Source: Tilletia caries
Taxonomy: Eukaryota > Basidiomycota > Exobasidiomycetes > Tilletiales > Tilletiaceae
Length of the DNA stretch: 64,000 nucleotides
Direction of reading: 5' to 3'
Assembly (NCBI GenBank): GCA_032718865.1
Contig: JALUTQ010000038.1
Coordinates: 496,001-560,000 of the forward strand
Each line of letters starts with the position of its first letter. Within the stretch, counting starts at the first letter, position 1. Shown piece by piece: positions 29,934 through 43,100 of the stretch. The position numbers and the translations under genes were made by a program. The notes beneath the pieces were generated by a model that saw nothing but the letters and a program-made list of their open reading frames with translations, did not search any database and had not been told where the DNA came from.

Positions 29934-31088
29934 ATGCCGACGTTCTCCTCCAAGCCGATCGGGCCCCGCCGCGGCAGCTCCGGCTTCCTGGCCCGCGTCA
30001 GTCCGCGCATCAGTAAGCATCCCATCCTCTTCTTCGGCCTGCCCTTCGTGATCACCATCACCGCCTCCTCCTTCCTCCTCGCCCAGCTCACCCAGACCCG
30101 CTACGACTACAATGCGACGAAGGTACAGACTGTGACCAAGGAGGAGGAGCTGCGCATGAGCAAGGATCGCAGGAGGGTCGATGTCAGGGAGGAGTACTTC
30201 CGCCTCTCCGCGGAGACCAGCGAGGAGGACTGGGACCAGTGGGAGCCTGTCCGTGTGCCCCGGCCCGAGGGTACACCAGAGTGGGGCGTCGCGCCAGGCA
30301 TGCAGGCAACCTCAGCGGCGAGCAGTGATCCATCGAAGAAGCGCGGCTGGTTCGGCTGGTTGCGACCGAAGCCGATCGAGGCAGAGGGCCGCTGGCCCTC
30401 CGAGGCTCAGCGAAGGGAGGACCAGCAGCGGATACCGCGGTCCGGGTCGGGACAAGCGACAGACAACAACGATGAGGAGAGGAGACCATCAAGTCTCGCT
30501 CCTGGTGTGGTGCTGGGACCAGACGGAAAGCCGTGCCGCGCATGCAATTCCAAACTTGCCTTTGCGGCGGCGATGAAGGGGACAACCGGGATGGGGTCTC
30601 CACCGAAGACAAAACCAGTTCCCGCCGCCACTACCGACGCTGAAGGTAGCAACAGCTCCAAAACGGCCACCGCGGCCGCCGCCACTCAAATAGGCGAATG
30701 TCCACCCGACGTCGAAGAGCTCGGTCACGCAACCTGGACTTTCCTCCACTCCGCAGCCGCCTACTACCCACCGAACCCTTCCCCAGCCCAGCAAACCTCA
30801 ATGCGCAACCTCCTCCAAGCCTTACCGGACGTCTACCCCTGCTCAAGCTGCGCCCAAGCCCTGAGCGAGGAATACGCCCGCGAAAAAAGGGAAGGCCGCG
30901 GTTGGGAGGCTCGGGATGGGATCACCCTCGAGTCCGCCGTCCGGGGTGGCGATGGCCGATTGAGCATCTGGCTTTGCGGTCTGCATAACGAAGTCAACGC
31001 TCGGCTCGGGAAACCCTTGTTTGATTGCTCAGAAGCAAGACTTCGACAACGATGGCGCGAGGGGCCGCCTGATGGACGATGCGATTGA
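29934..31088 (+). CDS. COX16-ERV1 fusion: cytochrome oxidase assembly factor joined to FAD sulfhydryl oxidase
   Basis: One uninterrupted 384-codon frame encodes two mitochondrial proteins. Residues about 1-120 match Cox16: RISKHPILFFGLPFV, a single membrane helix, then TRYDYNATKVQTVTKEEEL. Residues 201-384 match Erv1/ALR: shuttle cysteines C201-R-A-C204, a disordered spacer, CPPDVEELGHATWTFLHS, active-site YPC303-S-S-C306, and the terminal HNEVNARLGKPLFDC that binds FAD. ATG 29934 is the first in-frame ATG; the open frame upstream starts without ATG. The Cox16 helix would tether the oxidase to the inner membrane facing the intermembrane space. Erv1 re-oxidises Mia40; Cox16 helps mature Cox1/Cox2. 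Post-translational cleavage is possible. Confidence 0.88.
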   Translation: MPTFSSKPIGPRRGSSGFLARVSPRISKHPILFFGLPFVITITASSFLLAQLTQTRYDYNATKVQTVTKEEELRMSKDRRRVDVREEYFRLSAETSEEDWDQWEPVRVPRPEGTPEWGVAPGMQATSAASSDPSKKRGWFGWLRPKPIEAEGRWPSEAQRREDQQRIPRSGSGQATDNNDEERRPSSLAPGVVLGPDGKPCRACNSKLAFAAAMKGTTGMGSPPKTKPVPAATTDAEGSNSSKTATAAAATQIGECPPDVEELGHATWTFLHSAAAYYPPNPSPAQQTSMRNLLQALPDVYPCSSCAQALSEEYAREKREGRGWEARDGITLESAVRGGDGRLSIWLCGLHNEVNARLGKPLFDCSEARLRQRWREGPPDGRCD

Positions 31089-31492
31089 GCACAGCAAAAT
31101 CAATCGGAATCTCCTTGCCAGTAAACATCCACCCAACGTCGTCTTCGCATCGCATATCGCAATTGCAAACCACCTCTTAAGTCCAACGAGCTCTAGGAGT
31201 GTATCAATACAGTGTCGGAGAGAAGTCCGGGCCTGAGGTTGCGTTAAAAGGGAGAAGCAGATCTGAGGAAGGAAGATGGTTAGGGGGAAGATGGGTATAT
31301 GCAGAACGGAGGACGGTGTATAACACTCAGAGAGCTTTCCTGAGCGGGAGCGGGTGGGCGGGAATTTCGGAAGGGTGAGATGTGAGAGAGGATGATGATG
31401 GAGAGTAGTAAAGACACGGGAAGGGAGTCTCGATTCAAGGCAGGTTTCACGGGAAGAGGAGTAGAGAGAGACGAAACAAGAATCGACTCGAC

Positions 31493-31525
<33 letters not shown>

Positions 31526-31781
31526 GACAAAAAGTGGCGAGGAGGAATGGGGAAAGGAAGAAACTGGGAGGGACATTTTTGGGTGGGGGTGAGAGAACGA
31601 GAGCTGGGACGCTTGGGAAGGACTTCGTGAAAAGGGAAGAACGAAATTGGGAACAAGAGGGCGAGTTGGGGGGAGTCAGGGTTAGGGGGAAAGAAACCAG
31701 GAGAAACACAGGGATTTTGTGGAAAGCAGAGAGAGTCGAAAGGCGTCGACTTCGTATCCGAAGCTTTGCAGCGCCGCCGCT
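31089..31781. other. Intergenic, convergent 3' ends
   Basis: The stretch lies between the stops of COX16-ERV1 (+) and the KH protein (-). It is purine-rich on the + strand and includes a (GA)13 run. No gene is seen. Confidence 0.45.
31499..31525. repeat. (GA)n microsatellite
   Basis: This is an uninterrupted GA run of about 27 bp, in the 3' region of the KH gene. Confidence 0.85.
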
Positions 31782-33730
<1,949 letters not shown>

Positions 33731-34765
33731 GGAGCAATGGGCCAAGATCCCAGAGAAGCAGAGGCTGCTTGGGTTCGGGCGAAAAGAAGGGGAAGGTTTT
33801 CGCTTCAAGCCGGGCTTTTTCACTCGTTCGGCCGCTCTGGGAGACTGGTCGACGAATGAAGAGAGGGTTGAGATGAGGGACGCCTGCGGACAGCGGACAG
33901 CGGACGGGGACAAGAAGATGCAGGCGAAGGCGGAGAAAGTGAGAAGAACACGAGCGAGCGAAAGAAAAGGGATGATGGGTTTTTCACTCACGCTGGGGGG
34001 GGGGCAACGATGAACGAAGCGTTGCTGGCGCTGCAGGGAAATGAGATGAAGAGGTGATGTGATGAGCAAGAATCCCGCTCGGCGCCTGTCGGGGTTCCTT
34101 CTTGAGGATCTGGCTGACGCACTGCGCAGAGGCGAGAGGCGCCCGCGAGGAGGAGGAACGAGGAAGGGAAGACGAGGTCAGCGCTTGGACCCGAGAATGG
34201 AACCGCGCGCGCGCGAGATGCGCGAGGGTCAAGGCGCGGAGGGGGCGTGATGCTTGGAGCACACTCTGCTTCCTTCCCGTCGATCGCGCCAGGTGCAACG
34301 CAGCTCGAGGTGGGGATGACTCACCCTTCTGTTTTTGCTGTGTGGTCGGTCGGAGCGTGAGCCTTGGAAGGATGCCCTCGTTGTCGTGGATGTCGTCGGC
34401 AGTGCGTCTGATCGCAACCTGGCGGGCTGGGGGCTGGGGGCTGGGGGCTGGGGCTTCTTCCAAATTCACACCACCTCAAGCCTCAACGCTCAACACACCA
34501 ACAAGAAGAGCAGCAAGAGCAAGACATTTCTCAAGGGCATGGTACAGCTGAGGAGACGGACAAACACAGAGCTGGGCCCCATCCTCACCGTGCTGATCCT
34601 TGGAGACGCGATGCCATGTCGAACAAAGACGGTGATGCTTGCTAATCGCGACTAAGTAATACAACATGAGAGGTGATACGTACCAACAGTCCACAAATGA
34701 AAGGCTCTCCTTGGAAAGGCCAGGGAGCGGAGGGTATCGGCTGGGATACAGACATGCTGGCTCCA
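33731..34765. other. Intergenic: leader and promoter of the KH gene
   Basis: About 1 kb. It includes a run of nine G near 33998 and a short tandem GGGGCTGG repeat near 34430. No gene is recognisable. Confidence 0.4.
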
Positions 34766-37231
34766 TCAACGAGGTCCGTCCCGGTCGGAGTCAAGGCTGC
34801 CATTCGCATATCGCTGAGTCTGACCCGCCCGCGCCTGCGCCTCCGCCTCCGCTCCCACTTCGTCCCCATCTTCATCTTCGTCCTCGCTATCATGCACTCG
34901 CCAGACATCTTCGTCCGCACGCGACGAAGCCGTGGGTTCACGAGCCCCTTTGCCCGAGGTACCTGATAGCAGTCCACGTCCGACGTCCTCCTCTTCGTCG
35001 AGATCGTCTTGTGCTCGGATGGGCCGGTACGGACCGGAGGACGACAATCCTGGACCTGAGCCTGAGCCGTCGAACATTCGCGACGTCTGGTCGATGTCCA
35101 GACCTGACATTTCTGGCAGTTGGAACCAGGTGAATATCCATGCCTGAAAGAGGAACGGGTGATATTCAGTCGTTAGATGGATGATCGGATCCCATGGTAA
35201 CGCAGGCGGATCTTCTTACCACTACGGTAATTCCGGAGTACAGCCAAAAGCTGCCAGGCAAAGTAATGGCTAAGAAGAGGGAATGAAGAACACTATCAGC
35301 AGTGCCGCAGTAATACGAAGAGAAGTCACGCCTTGAACTCACCTCGAACAAGGTCCAAAAACACCGCACTGACGCAAAGGTTCGCCGTCCAATTACTCGC
35401 AGTCGCCAATGCTCCGCCGACCGCCCGCAGCCGGACGTTAGCACCAAGTGCTTCCGCCTGGACGATCCAAGGTACAACACCGAGCCCGAGCGCATACGAG
35501 AGCGTGAAGGCGACCATGCACAGCAGCGACACGAACGCCCAGCCGGAAGGGGATGCGACTGGCTTCGACACCAGCGACGCGGCGGTACTGGTGGAAGTGG
35601 CAGCAGAGCTCGTAGTTGGCATCGGAAGCATCGATGTCGCATTCACTAAAGCGGCGGATATACTTTGCTGCCTAACATCCAAATGCCTGAGCATGGAAGG
35701 AGGCGCAAACACCGACGTCGGCTCCGGCTTGAGATCCGCCTCCGTCAGTTGCGCATGTTCGACCACATCGCCCAGATCTTTGACGCCCAGGAGTGCCGCA
35801 CCGAGAAGTGCGAGCCAGATCGCGGCGAAGGCCGTTGTCCAAAGGAGCAGTTTTCTTCGGCCGAAGCGGGGACGGTCAACTAGTCGCATTGCGATCGCTG
35901 TCCCTACGCAATTTGCGATGGCGATGGGTAGTGCTGCTAGGACAGGATTCGAGTGGAAGCCGGCCATACGGAGAATCGAAGCGCCAAAGTAGCACAGCGC
36001 ATTGAAGCCACATAGCTTTGAGAGATGAAATGTTTCACTCAGCCATAAGCTCGACTGCATTACCCAAACCATTGCCACCCCACATACCTGTTGGAACACT
36101 TGTAAACCACAAGCAAGGAGAAGCGCTTTGCGATTGGCACGATTGCGAAAGAGCGTCATGATTTCGCTGCGTGTTTCTTTGAGCCTTGCAGGCGACCTGA
36201 GCGTCGAAGAAGTAGCAGCGTCTGAAGTGTTGGACAGGCCGCCCGCAGACGCCTTGATCGTTTGCAATTCTGCCTCAATGTGCGAACCTGCGTGGACGTG
36301 GTGCAAAAAGGTACAGGAAGTGAGAGTTCGATATCGAGAGCGCAGACATACCCTTTATTCCTATGGTAACTCACCTGACCAGGATGGGTAGATCCGCTTC
36401 AACACCTCGCGAGCGTCCCTATCTCGTCCTCGACTGACGAGCCATCGTGGCGATTCGTCCAAATAAAGGACCCCAGCCAGCTGGACGATGGCTGGCACAA
36501 CGCCCATCAGAATCATCCATCGCCATGAATGTGGCAGATGGAACATGGCTGCGGAGACACCGTATGCGATGACCTGAGAGGGCATGCGCGACGGGTAGAT
36601 ATAAAGTCAGAAGGGACCGCTCAAAGGGACATTGATCAAAATGTGAACTCACCTGGCCCGCGGTCACGAAGAAAGTATTCAAGGCGACCAATCTGCCCCG
36701 AATGTCGGCAGGACAGACCTCGGACAGATACGTCGGAGTAATCATGCTTGCAAGTCCAATAGCCAGTCCAACGATGGCCCGACCCAGGACGAGCTCCCGG
36801 ATGTACTGACTAGCCGCTTGCTCGATGCTGCCCAGCGCAAAGAGAATGGAGGAGACCATGGTGAGGGTCCTTCGGCCCCAGAAGCGGGAGAAGTATGCGC
36901 TGGCGAGGGCGCCGACGATGGCGCCTACGGTAGTCACGCTGACGATGAGTTCTTGTTCGCCCGCTGTTAGCGGACGGCGGGCGTCCGTGATGGGAAGGGT
37001 GCCATTGGTTGATGGACCGGGACTTGAGGAGGAGCTTGGACGCAGATCAGAATGGATCGAGACGAGAGCACCACTGATAATGGCGGTGTCGAAGCCGAAT
37101 CTGAAGCGGACAGAGCCAGGGTCAGTCCTTTCGACAGCATGCTGTCATGCATATGGAGATGGGGTAACTCACTGAGCCCCAGACAGCGAGGAGACGGCCG
37201 CAAGCAGCGAGAGATGGGAGAAGAACGGCAT
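34766..37231 (-). CDS. MFS transporter, probable myo-inositol/sugar proton symporter
   Basis: Six exons: 37173-37231, 36653-37100, 36375-36573, 35343-36287, 35220-35269 and 34766-35143, giving 692 residues. Family marks are FGFDTAIISGALVS in helix 1, FWGRRTL, PTYLSEVCPADIRGRLV, DESPRWLVSRGR, FGRRKLL and VPWIVQAEALGANVR followed by a TASNWTANL helix, the pattern seen in fungal inositol carriers. Two features are unusual: a long loop (about 100 residues, Thr/Ser-rich) after helix 9, and a 100-residue acidic C-terminal tail (DLDEEEDVGRG...DSEDEDEDGDEVGAE), which could be a cytosolic regulatory or sensor domain. The start codon lies 243 bp from the divergent CHY gene. Substrate is inferred only. 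Confidence 0.82.
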
Positions 37232-37474
37232 GGCTGGCAGAACACGGCGAGGCAAGATCAAGGACCGCGTGACCTTTCCCTCAGTTGCACCTCGAGCGTG
37301 GCATTGATCTCGTCCCCAAGTTCAAAGGTCGCCTCGCCTGTGCTTGGACTGACCTTGGGGAAAGGCTCCGAGCATGGCATGGAGGGAAGAAGGTGTTGGT
37401 CTTCGCGGACAGCAGCGACAGTGAAGACGACAGCGACGAGTCCTGTTCCCCTCCTAGACTGCCGCCTCGCAAAC
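37232..37474. promoter_or_regulatory. Shared divergent promoter of the MFS and CHY genes
   Basis: 243 bp separates the two start codons. No clear TATA box is seen. Confidence 0.4.
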
Positions 37475-38232
37475 ATGTGCAAACATATTCTCAATGCGCA
37501 AGTCAGCGTCCGCGCACCATGCTGCCATCGGTGGTTCGATGTAAGTCACTCAGCATCGAAGCAGTAGGGCATCTCCCAAATCACTGATTCCCATTCCTCA
37601 TGCTTCACAGTGCCCTCAATGCCATGCCGAGCAATCTGATCACATGTTGCGCCGAACGATGGAGGTTACGATGGCCTGCAAGAAGTGCAAGAAGGCTTTC
37701 CGCAAGGACATGAACGACTTCGAGGCAGACTCGGACGACCGGTGTCCCGCCTGTGACAACTTGTAGTAAGTGTCCACATAACGCACCTCTTCGTCTTATT
37801 CCCAGCTCACTTCTCCATACTATCTGCGCTCCGCCCGCCGAACCCCCCAATAGCGTCCTCACCGCAAGGACGCCCAACCTGCCCCGGCCGCGCCCGACGC
37901 AAGAAGAGCAAGATGCCGAGATCGAAGACGACGACCGGCTAGACAACCGTCTCGCAGCCCACCTCGACGACCGCCAATACTCCCGCCGGACCCTCGTCTC
38001 CGCCGCCCGAAGAGAACAAGACCAGGCCATCTCAGAACGGATCGACGAAGGCGGCTGGGCCGAGGCTCTTCGGCTCGCCAAGGATGGTCAGGCGGCGTCT
38101 ACGCTGTTCCTTGGTTCGAATCGGGACGAGGAGGAGGCTGCTGTTGCTTCTGCGAAGGAGAAGGAGGGTGGGAGTGGGGCTCGGAGACCGGGTCTTATGA
38201 GTTTTGACGATGAGGATTTGGATTGGAGCTGA
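37475..38232 (+). CDS. CHY-type zinc-finger protein
   Basis: Three exons: 37475-37540, 37611-37765 and 37854-38232, 199 residues. The N-terminal 75 residues form a compact CHY zinc finger: MCKHILNAQ, CCHRWFD, CPQCHAEQSDH, CKKCKKAFRKD and DDRCPACDN supply paired Cys/His ligands for several zinc ions. The second half is a charged, fungal-specific tail (DDDRLDNRLAAHLDD ... FDDEDLDWS) that ends in an acidic motif. Related fungal proteins are mostly uncharacterised; some CHY proteins (Hot13) act on Tim proteins in mitochondria, but this one is longer and its role is unknown. The ATG is chosen because MCKH starts the family's conserved block. Confidence 0.82.
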
Positions 38233-38493
38233 GCGGAGGTTTCTGCAATGGACGAATGCTCAGATCGAGAAAGGACCCTGTTCCTTCTCAGCAATCCTCG
38301 CCCACACAGTCCTTCCCAAGTCAGGTCTGCTCGCTCCCAACTCGGCGCAACGAACGACGAGGCACGCGCCTGCCTTGCCGTATACACTCTACAGAGATCC
38401 CTTCAGCCGTTCGTTCTCGAAGAGCTTGAGCACCTTCGCAAGCTTTTCCCAGACAAAAGGAGGACAGAAAAGAAAGAAAAGGAAACTCGGCTC
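38233..38493. other. Intergenic gap interrupted by the Copia element
   Basis: It continues on the far side of the element at 44881. Before the insertion the CHY and ACBP genes were about 460 bp apart. A short open frame (38248-38505) has no recognisable homology. Confidence 0.4.
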
Positions 38494-38916
38494 TGTTGTG
38501 TATGAGCCGGGTCACCGCGGATCCGGGCCGGATTTGGACCTCAGCCCCACAGCGCCACCGCTACCTCGACTTCCCTTTCTCCTCCTGGGCGCTATCGACC
38601 ACTAAGCATACCACTTCCACCCTTCCTCCCTCTCGCGTTCCTTTCTCCCACTCCCAAGTCCTTTCTCTCGCCCTCTTATCTTTCCCAGGCTAGAGCGACA
38701 CAAAGCCCACGACACTTCCCAGTGATACGTGCAAGCAGAGGAGGTATACCTATATATACGTTCACCATGTATCCTCATCCATATCCCTCTTCTCCTTACC
38801 GTCAATTCATCACTCAAGTTCAACGTCTAGGATATCTTCCAGATTGTGAGCAGCAGAGGTGGAGACGGGAAACCGATCCAATACGGTTGTCAGAAGCCGT
38901 ACAGCAAAATCTGACA
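38494..38916 (+). repeat. 5' LTR of Copia element
   Basis: This repeat is identical by eye to 44453-44875. It contains a TATATATA stretch (about 38750-38758) that may be the element's TATA box. Confidence 0.95.
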
Positions 38917-38987
38917 TGGTAGCTCCGCATCTCTCTTCCCAGATCACCCCAGCTGCCCAGCAATCTCCCCCTCCAGAGCCCTCAAGC

Positions 38988-40127
38988 ATGTCCGGCTCCG
39001 AGTCTGCCGACTCCATCACCCCCACCAATCGATCCATGTCCGACACGGACAAGATCCTCGAGGCCCTCCAGGCCAGTACCGCTGCCACCCGCATGGCCAC
39101 CCTCAAGATGGACAAGCTCGAGTCGGACATCGCCGAGCTCAAGACCGCTCGCAGTGCCGCCACTGCCGAGTTGGCTACCCCGGTCCTAGGCGACGCCTCC
39201 ACCTTCCCGTACACTCCGTACGTTCTCCGTCCTGGCCCCGTCCAAGGTGTCGCCACCCGACCCGGCCAAACTCCCGCTCCCGCGACGCCGAAGGCTCGAG
39301 GCGTGTCCGGTTTCTACGTGCCGATCACGCCGAAAACCAAGTCGAAGGGCCCTTCGAGCGACCACGCGAGCCTCTCCGGTTTCGTGTTCGGAAGCGGCGA
39401 CGAGGACCTCAAACACCTCGACCACACGCTCGACCCGGCCGAGCGTATCGAAGCCTCCCGCCGAGTCAGCGACGAGAGGAGCAAGAAAGTCATCGAGCTG
39501 AAGTCGCAGCTCTGGACGACCTGCCTCGCCATCGTGGAGAAGGAGAACCGCGGCGACGAGAAGGAGGACATCGTCCGCAAGACCGATCGGATGGCCGCCG
39601 AGCATTGGCTCCAGATCCGCAAGGAGCGCATCATGCGCATGTTCGACCCGGCCACTCGTGACAACCTGCCGAAGGACGAACACGGCCAGAAAGGGGAGAA
39701 GAAGGATTGGCTTCGAGCGATCAGCCAGTCCGCCCCGTCGCGCATTACGAGCAAACTCACCCACGACAACTTCCTGGCGTATACGTCCCAGCTGATCGGC
39801 CTCCTCGCACCCATCGAGTTCGCCCAGGAGATCCTCGAGGGCATCGAGCACGGAGAGGACTACCTCGAGGGCCACCCGACCGAGGTCACTCCGAACTACA
39901 ACTTGCGACTCGACCTCGAGATCGGTGGATTGATCTCCGGCTCGGTCTCCGATGAGTGCCGGGGATACGTCTTCGCCCGTCAGTCGACTGGCGAGTTCCG
40001 AGGAAGCGTCATCTGGCGTGACCTCGTCGGCATCATGAAGCGTGGTGATGGGCGGAAAGGCGACGATCTTGGAGAAGGTGTTGGGCGAGCGGCAGAGTCC
40101 GTCGGAGGGCGTTCGCCCGTACGCTGA
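38988..40127 (+). CDS. Copia Gag, N-terminal part
   Basis: The frame from ATG 38988 gives a coiled-coil start (MSDTDKILEALQAS ... MDKLESDIAELK), a linker, and the first part of a Copia capsid domain (up to IWRDLVGIMKRG, about 40045). Homology then continues in the +1 frame (ATILEKVLGERQ ... YLLRGLQGHLETP). The +1 frame opens at 40039 and the zero frame closes at 40127, so the shift must occur in that overlap. It falls inside the capsid domain, which is unusual for programmed recoding, so a one-base lesion is likely. An alternative start at 38916 overlaps the LTR end and primer-binding site. Confidence 0.75.
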   Translation: MSGSESADSITPTNRSMSDTDKILEALQASTAATRMATLKMDKLESDIAELKTARSAATAELATPVLGDASTFPYTPYVLRPGPVQGVATRPGQTPAPATPKARGVSGFYVPITPKTKSKGPSSDHASLSGFVFGSGDEDLKHLDHTLDPAERIEASRRVSDERSKKVIELKSQLWTTCLAIVEKENRGDEKEDIVRKTDRMAAEHWLQIRKERIMRMFDPATRDNLPKDEHGQKGEKKDWLRAISQSAPSRITSKLTHDNFLAYTSQLIGLLAPIEFAQEILEGIEHGEDYLEGHPTEVTPNYNLRLDLEIGGLISGSVSDECRGYVFARQSTGEFRGSVIWRDLVGIMKRGDGRKGDDLGEGVGRAAESVGGRSPVR

Positions 40128-43100
40128 ACGAATGCGTACCCTCTTTATCAAGTCCGCCTCCATGGGCGCCGCGTTCGCGGATGAAGACCAGGTACTCTAC
40201 CTCCTCAGAGGCCTACAAGGCCACCTCGAGACGCCCCGTGCCACGATCCGAGGCTTTCAGAGCCAGGGACAGCCCTACTCCTTCAACCAGGCGCTCTCGT
40301 TCCTTGTCGCTTCGGAAGCCGCCGCCGCCCACGACCAGCCCAGTCGCCGTCTTCCCTTGTTGTCCCGCCCGGTCGCACACCTGGTCTCGGGAGGCACCGA
40401 GCCTAGGCGATTCCAGCTCTACCGAAACCCGCCGAACAAGACCTCCCCGGGCTACTTCAACGGCGAATGCCGCCACTGCCACAAGTGGGGCCACAAGTTC
40501 GACGACTGCATGCAGAGCAAGCGGGAAATCGACTCCGGTTCGGCTTCGGGTGAGCGAGCCAGCGCCAAGGTGGCCCAGGCCGAGGACACTGAGGAACCGG
40601 ATCGTGGCAACCGGTCGGACGACGAAGGCGAGGTCTTCGAACTGATCGACGAGAAAGGCGAAGTCTATTTCGCCCGCCTCGCAGTTGGATCTGCCGGAGA
40701 AGACACCAGCGAGGCCAAGGTCGCTTTCGCTATGGTCGCCAAAGGCGCCCGAGCCGAGGTTATCGATCTGACCACGCCCGAACCAGAGCTTCCCCTGAAC
40801 CATCCGCTGAACATCAACTTCAGTGTCAACCCCTTGGCCTTCAAGACCATCGAGGAGATGGAGGAATTCCAAGAGGCCTGTATGCCGAGGAAGGCGGTCA
40901 AGTGGATCCTGGATTCAGGCGCCACGCACCACATGACTAGCCAGCCCGACCTCCTTCCAGTTCGAGTCTGCGCACCCGATGGCGCCGTGGTTCACATTGC
41001 GGATGGAACAACAGCGGAGGTCACTCGCCGAGGAGCGTGCGTCGCCTGGCTATTCGGGGACGGGGGCAGCGAAGCTACTGCCCTTCTCCGAACCGTTCTC
41101 GTTGTGCCCTCGTTCACCAACAATCTGCTCTCAGTCCAGCGACTGACCGAGGACGGGTGGGTCATCAAGTTCACCAGTCTCGGCGCCGAACTCATCCGCC
41201 CGACCGGCGACAAGGTTCAGACATTCACCGAGCCTGCAACCGGCGCCCCCTACGTGATGCTCATGAGCGAGCACTCGAGGGTCATTGACATCAAAGGAGT
41301 CAGCAGGCGCATCGGTCGGGGCCCGGTCAAGGCCACAGCTCGGGTCGCGACTGAAGGAGTGAAGAGACCCGGCTGGGCTGAGTTGGCCGACTTCTGGCAC
41401 AAGCGACTCGGGCACATGGGGCTTACTTCGCTCCTCACCCTCTCCAAGGATCCGGCAAAGATGGACGACATTCACTTCGACCTTGCAGGACCATTCGAAG
41501 GGAACAAAGACTACAAGTACGCCATGCAAATCCTCGACGAATGGTCGCGCATGATCTGGACGCATCCTCTCCCCAACAAGGAGGCCTCCACAGTCGTCAC
41601 CGTCTTCGAAGCCTGGGCCAGGCTCCTCGAGAACCTCGGACACGGCACCATCAAGCGCCTCCACTGCGATCACGGCGGGGAGTTCGAGAACCACCTCTTC
41701 GAAGAATGGGCACGCAAGAACGGCATCGCGTGGAACTGGTCAGCGCCCCACACCAGCGAGCAGAACGGCATGGTCGAGCGATACAATCGGACTGTCCAAG
41801 ACCGCGCCCGCGCCATGCTCCGAGCAGCCCGCCTCAGCGATGCCTTCTGGCCTTACGCCTTCCGGGCCGCATGCGACATCATCAACAAGTCGCCCGCGGC
41901 CGGCATCGGCAACGCCATCCCCCTCACCAAGTGGTCGTCGGACCCCATCAACTACGACGGCCTGCGCGTCTTCGGGTGCCTCTGCTGGGTGGTCAAGCCG
42001 ATCAAGACTCGCAACAACAAGCTGACCACACGAGCAGTGCGAGGAACTTACCTCGGGCCAGCACCGGAGCACAAGGCATACCTCGTCTTTACACCCGCCG
42101 AGCGCCCACACCTCAGGATCAGCCGGCATGTCATCTTCGACGAATCGCGCACGTACGACGCTCGGTTCACACTCGACGACAAGCAGGTCCACACCGGCGA
42201 GGCGAGCGACATCACCGAGCTCGTCATCCCCAAGCGCGGCAAGAAGATGAGCGAGGTCCCCATCGAGCTCGACCCTGCACCCCACGACGCACCGATGCTC
42301 GACTGGAACCTCGAGGACGGCGACGAAGAGTCGGAGCTCTTCATCGACAACGCAGTCGTCACGGAGCAACGACGAGGCGACGACGACGGAGACTGGCCCT
42401 CCTTGGACAGCCTGTTCGGCGAGGACGAAGGCCTGGAGGACCTCGCCACCGAGGAGTGGCCGGGCAGCCTCCACCGGGTCGATAACCCCACGTCCCTGCC
42501 TCCATCCGTCCACGGAGTTCGCAACTCTTTCCCCGAGCTCGACGACATAGGGAGTCCGATGTCTCTCGATCAGATCGATCGTGCCTTCCAGGACACCCCT
42601 ACCAAGGCGAGGATCGAGCCCACAGTCGGGGCCATCAGCCTCGGAGCAGCCCCACCTCGTCGCAGCTCTCGGCTTCAAGGCAACTTCAAGGCCCTGGCGT
42701 CGTACGCAAGCATCGCCACGCTGGCGCACGTCGACTTGGGACCCCTAGGCACGATCCGTGCCTTCGCAGCGCAAGCGTTTGGCGCGGCCATCCGCTCATC
42801 CGCGGACGGCGTGCAGATCGAGCCAAAGTCCCTCGCCGAGGCGAAGAGCCGCGAAGACTGGTCCAAATGGGAGGAGGGAATGAAGTCGGAGATCGACTCT
42901 CTCGACTCGATGAAGACTTGGGAGCTCACCGACCTTCCTCCCGGCCGCAAACCGGTAGGCTGCCGCTGGACCTACAAGCTCAAGTTGAATGCGGACGGGA
43001 ACGCGACACGATGGAAGGCCAGGCTCGTTGCACAGGGATTCAGTCAACGTGCTGGCGTAGATTACAGCGAGACCTTCGCCCCGGTCGCTAGGCTCACCAC

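Noticed and set aside
39186..40163. 325-codon minus-strand frame opposite Copia gag, and similar long antisense frames in pol
   Set aside because: They are antisense shadows of GC-rich coding sequence without any domain.
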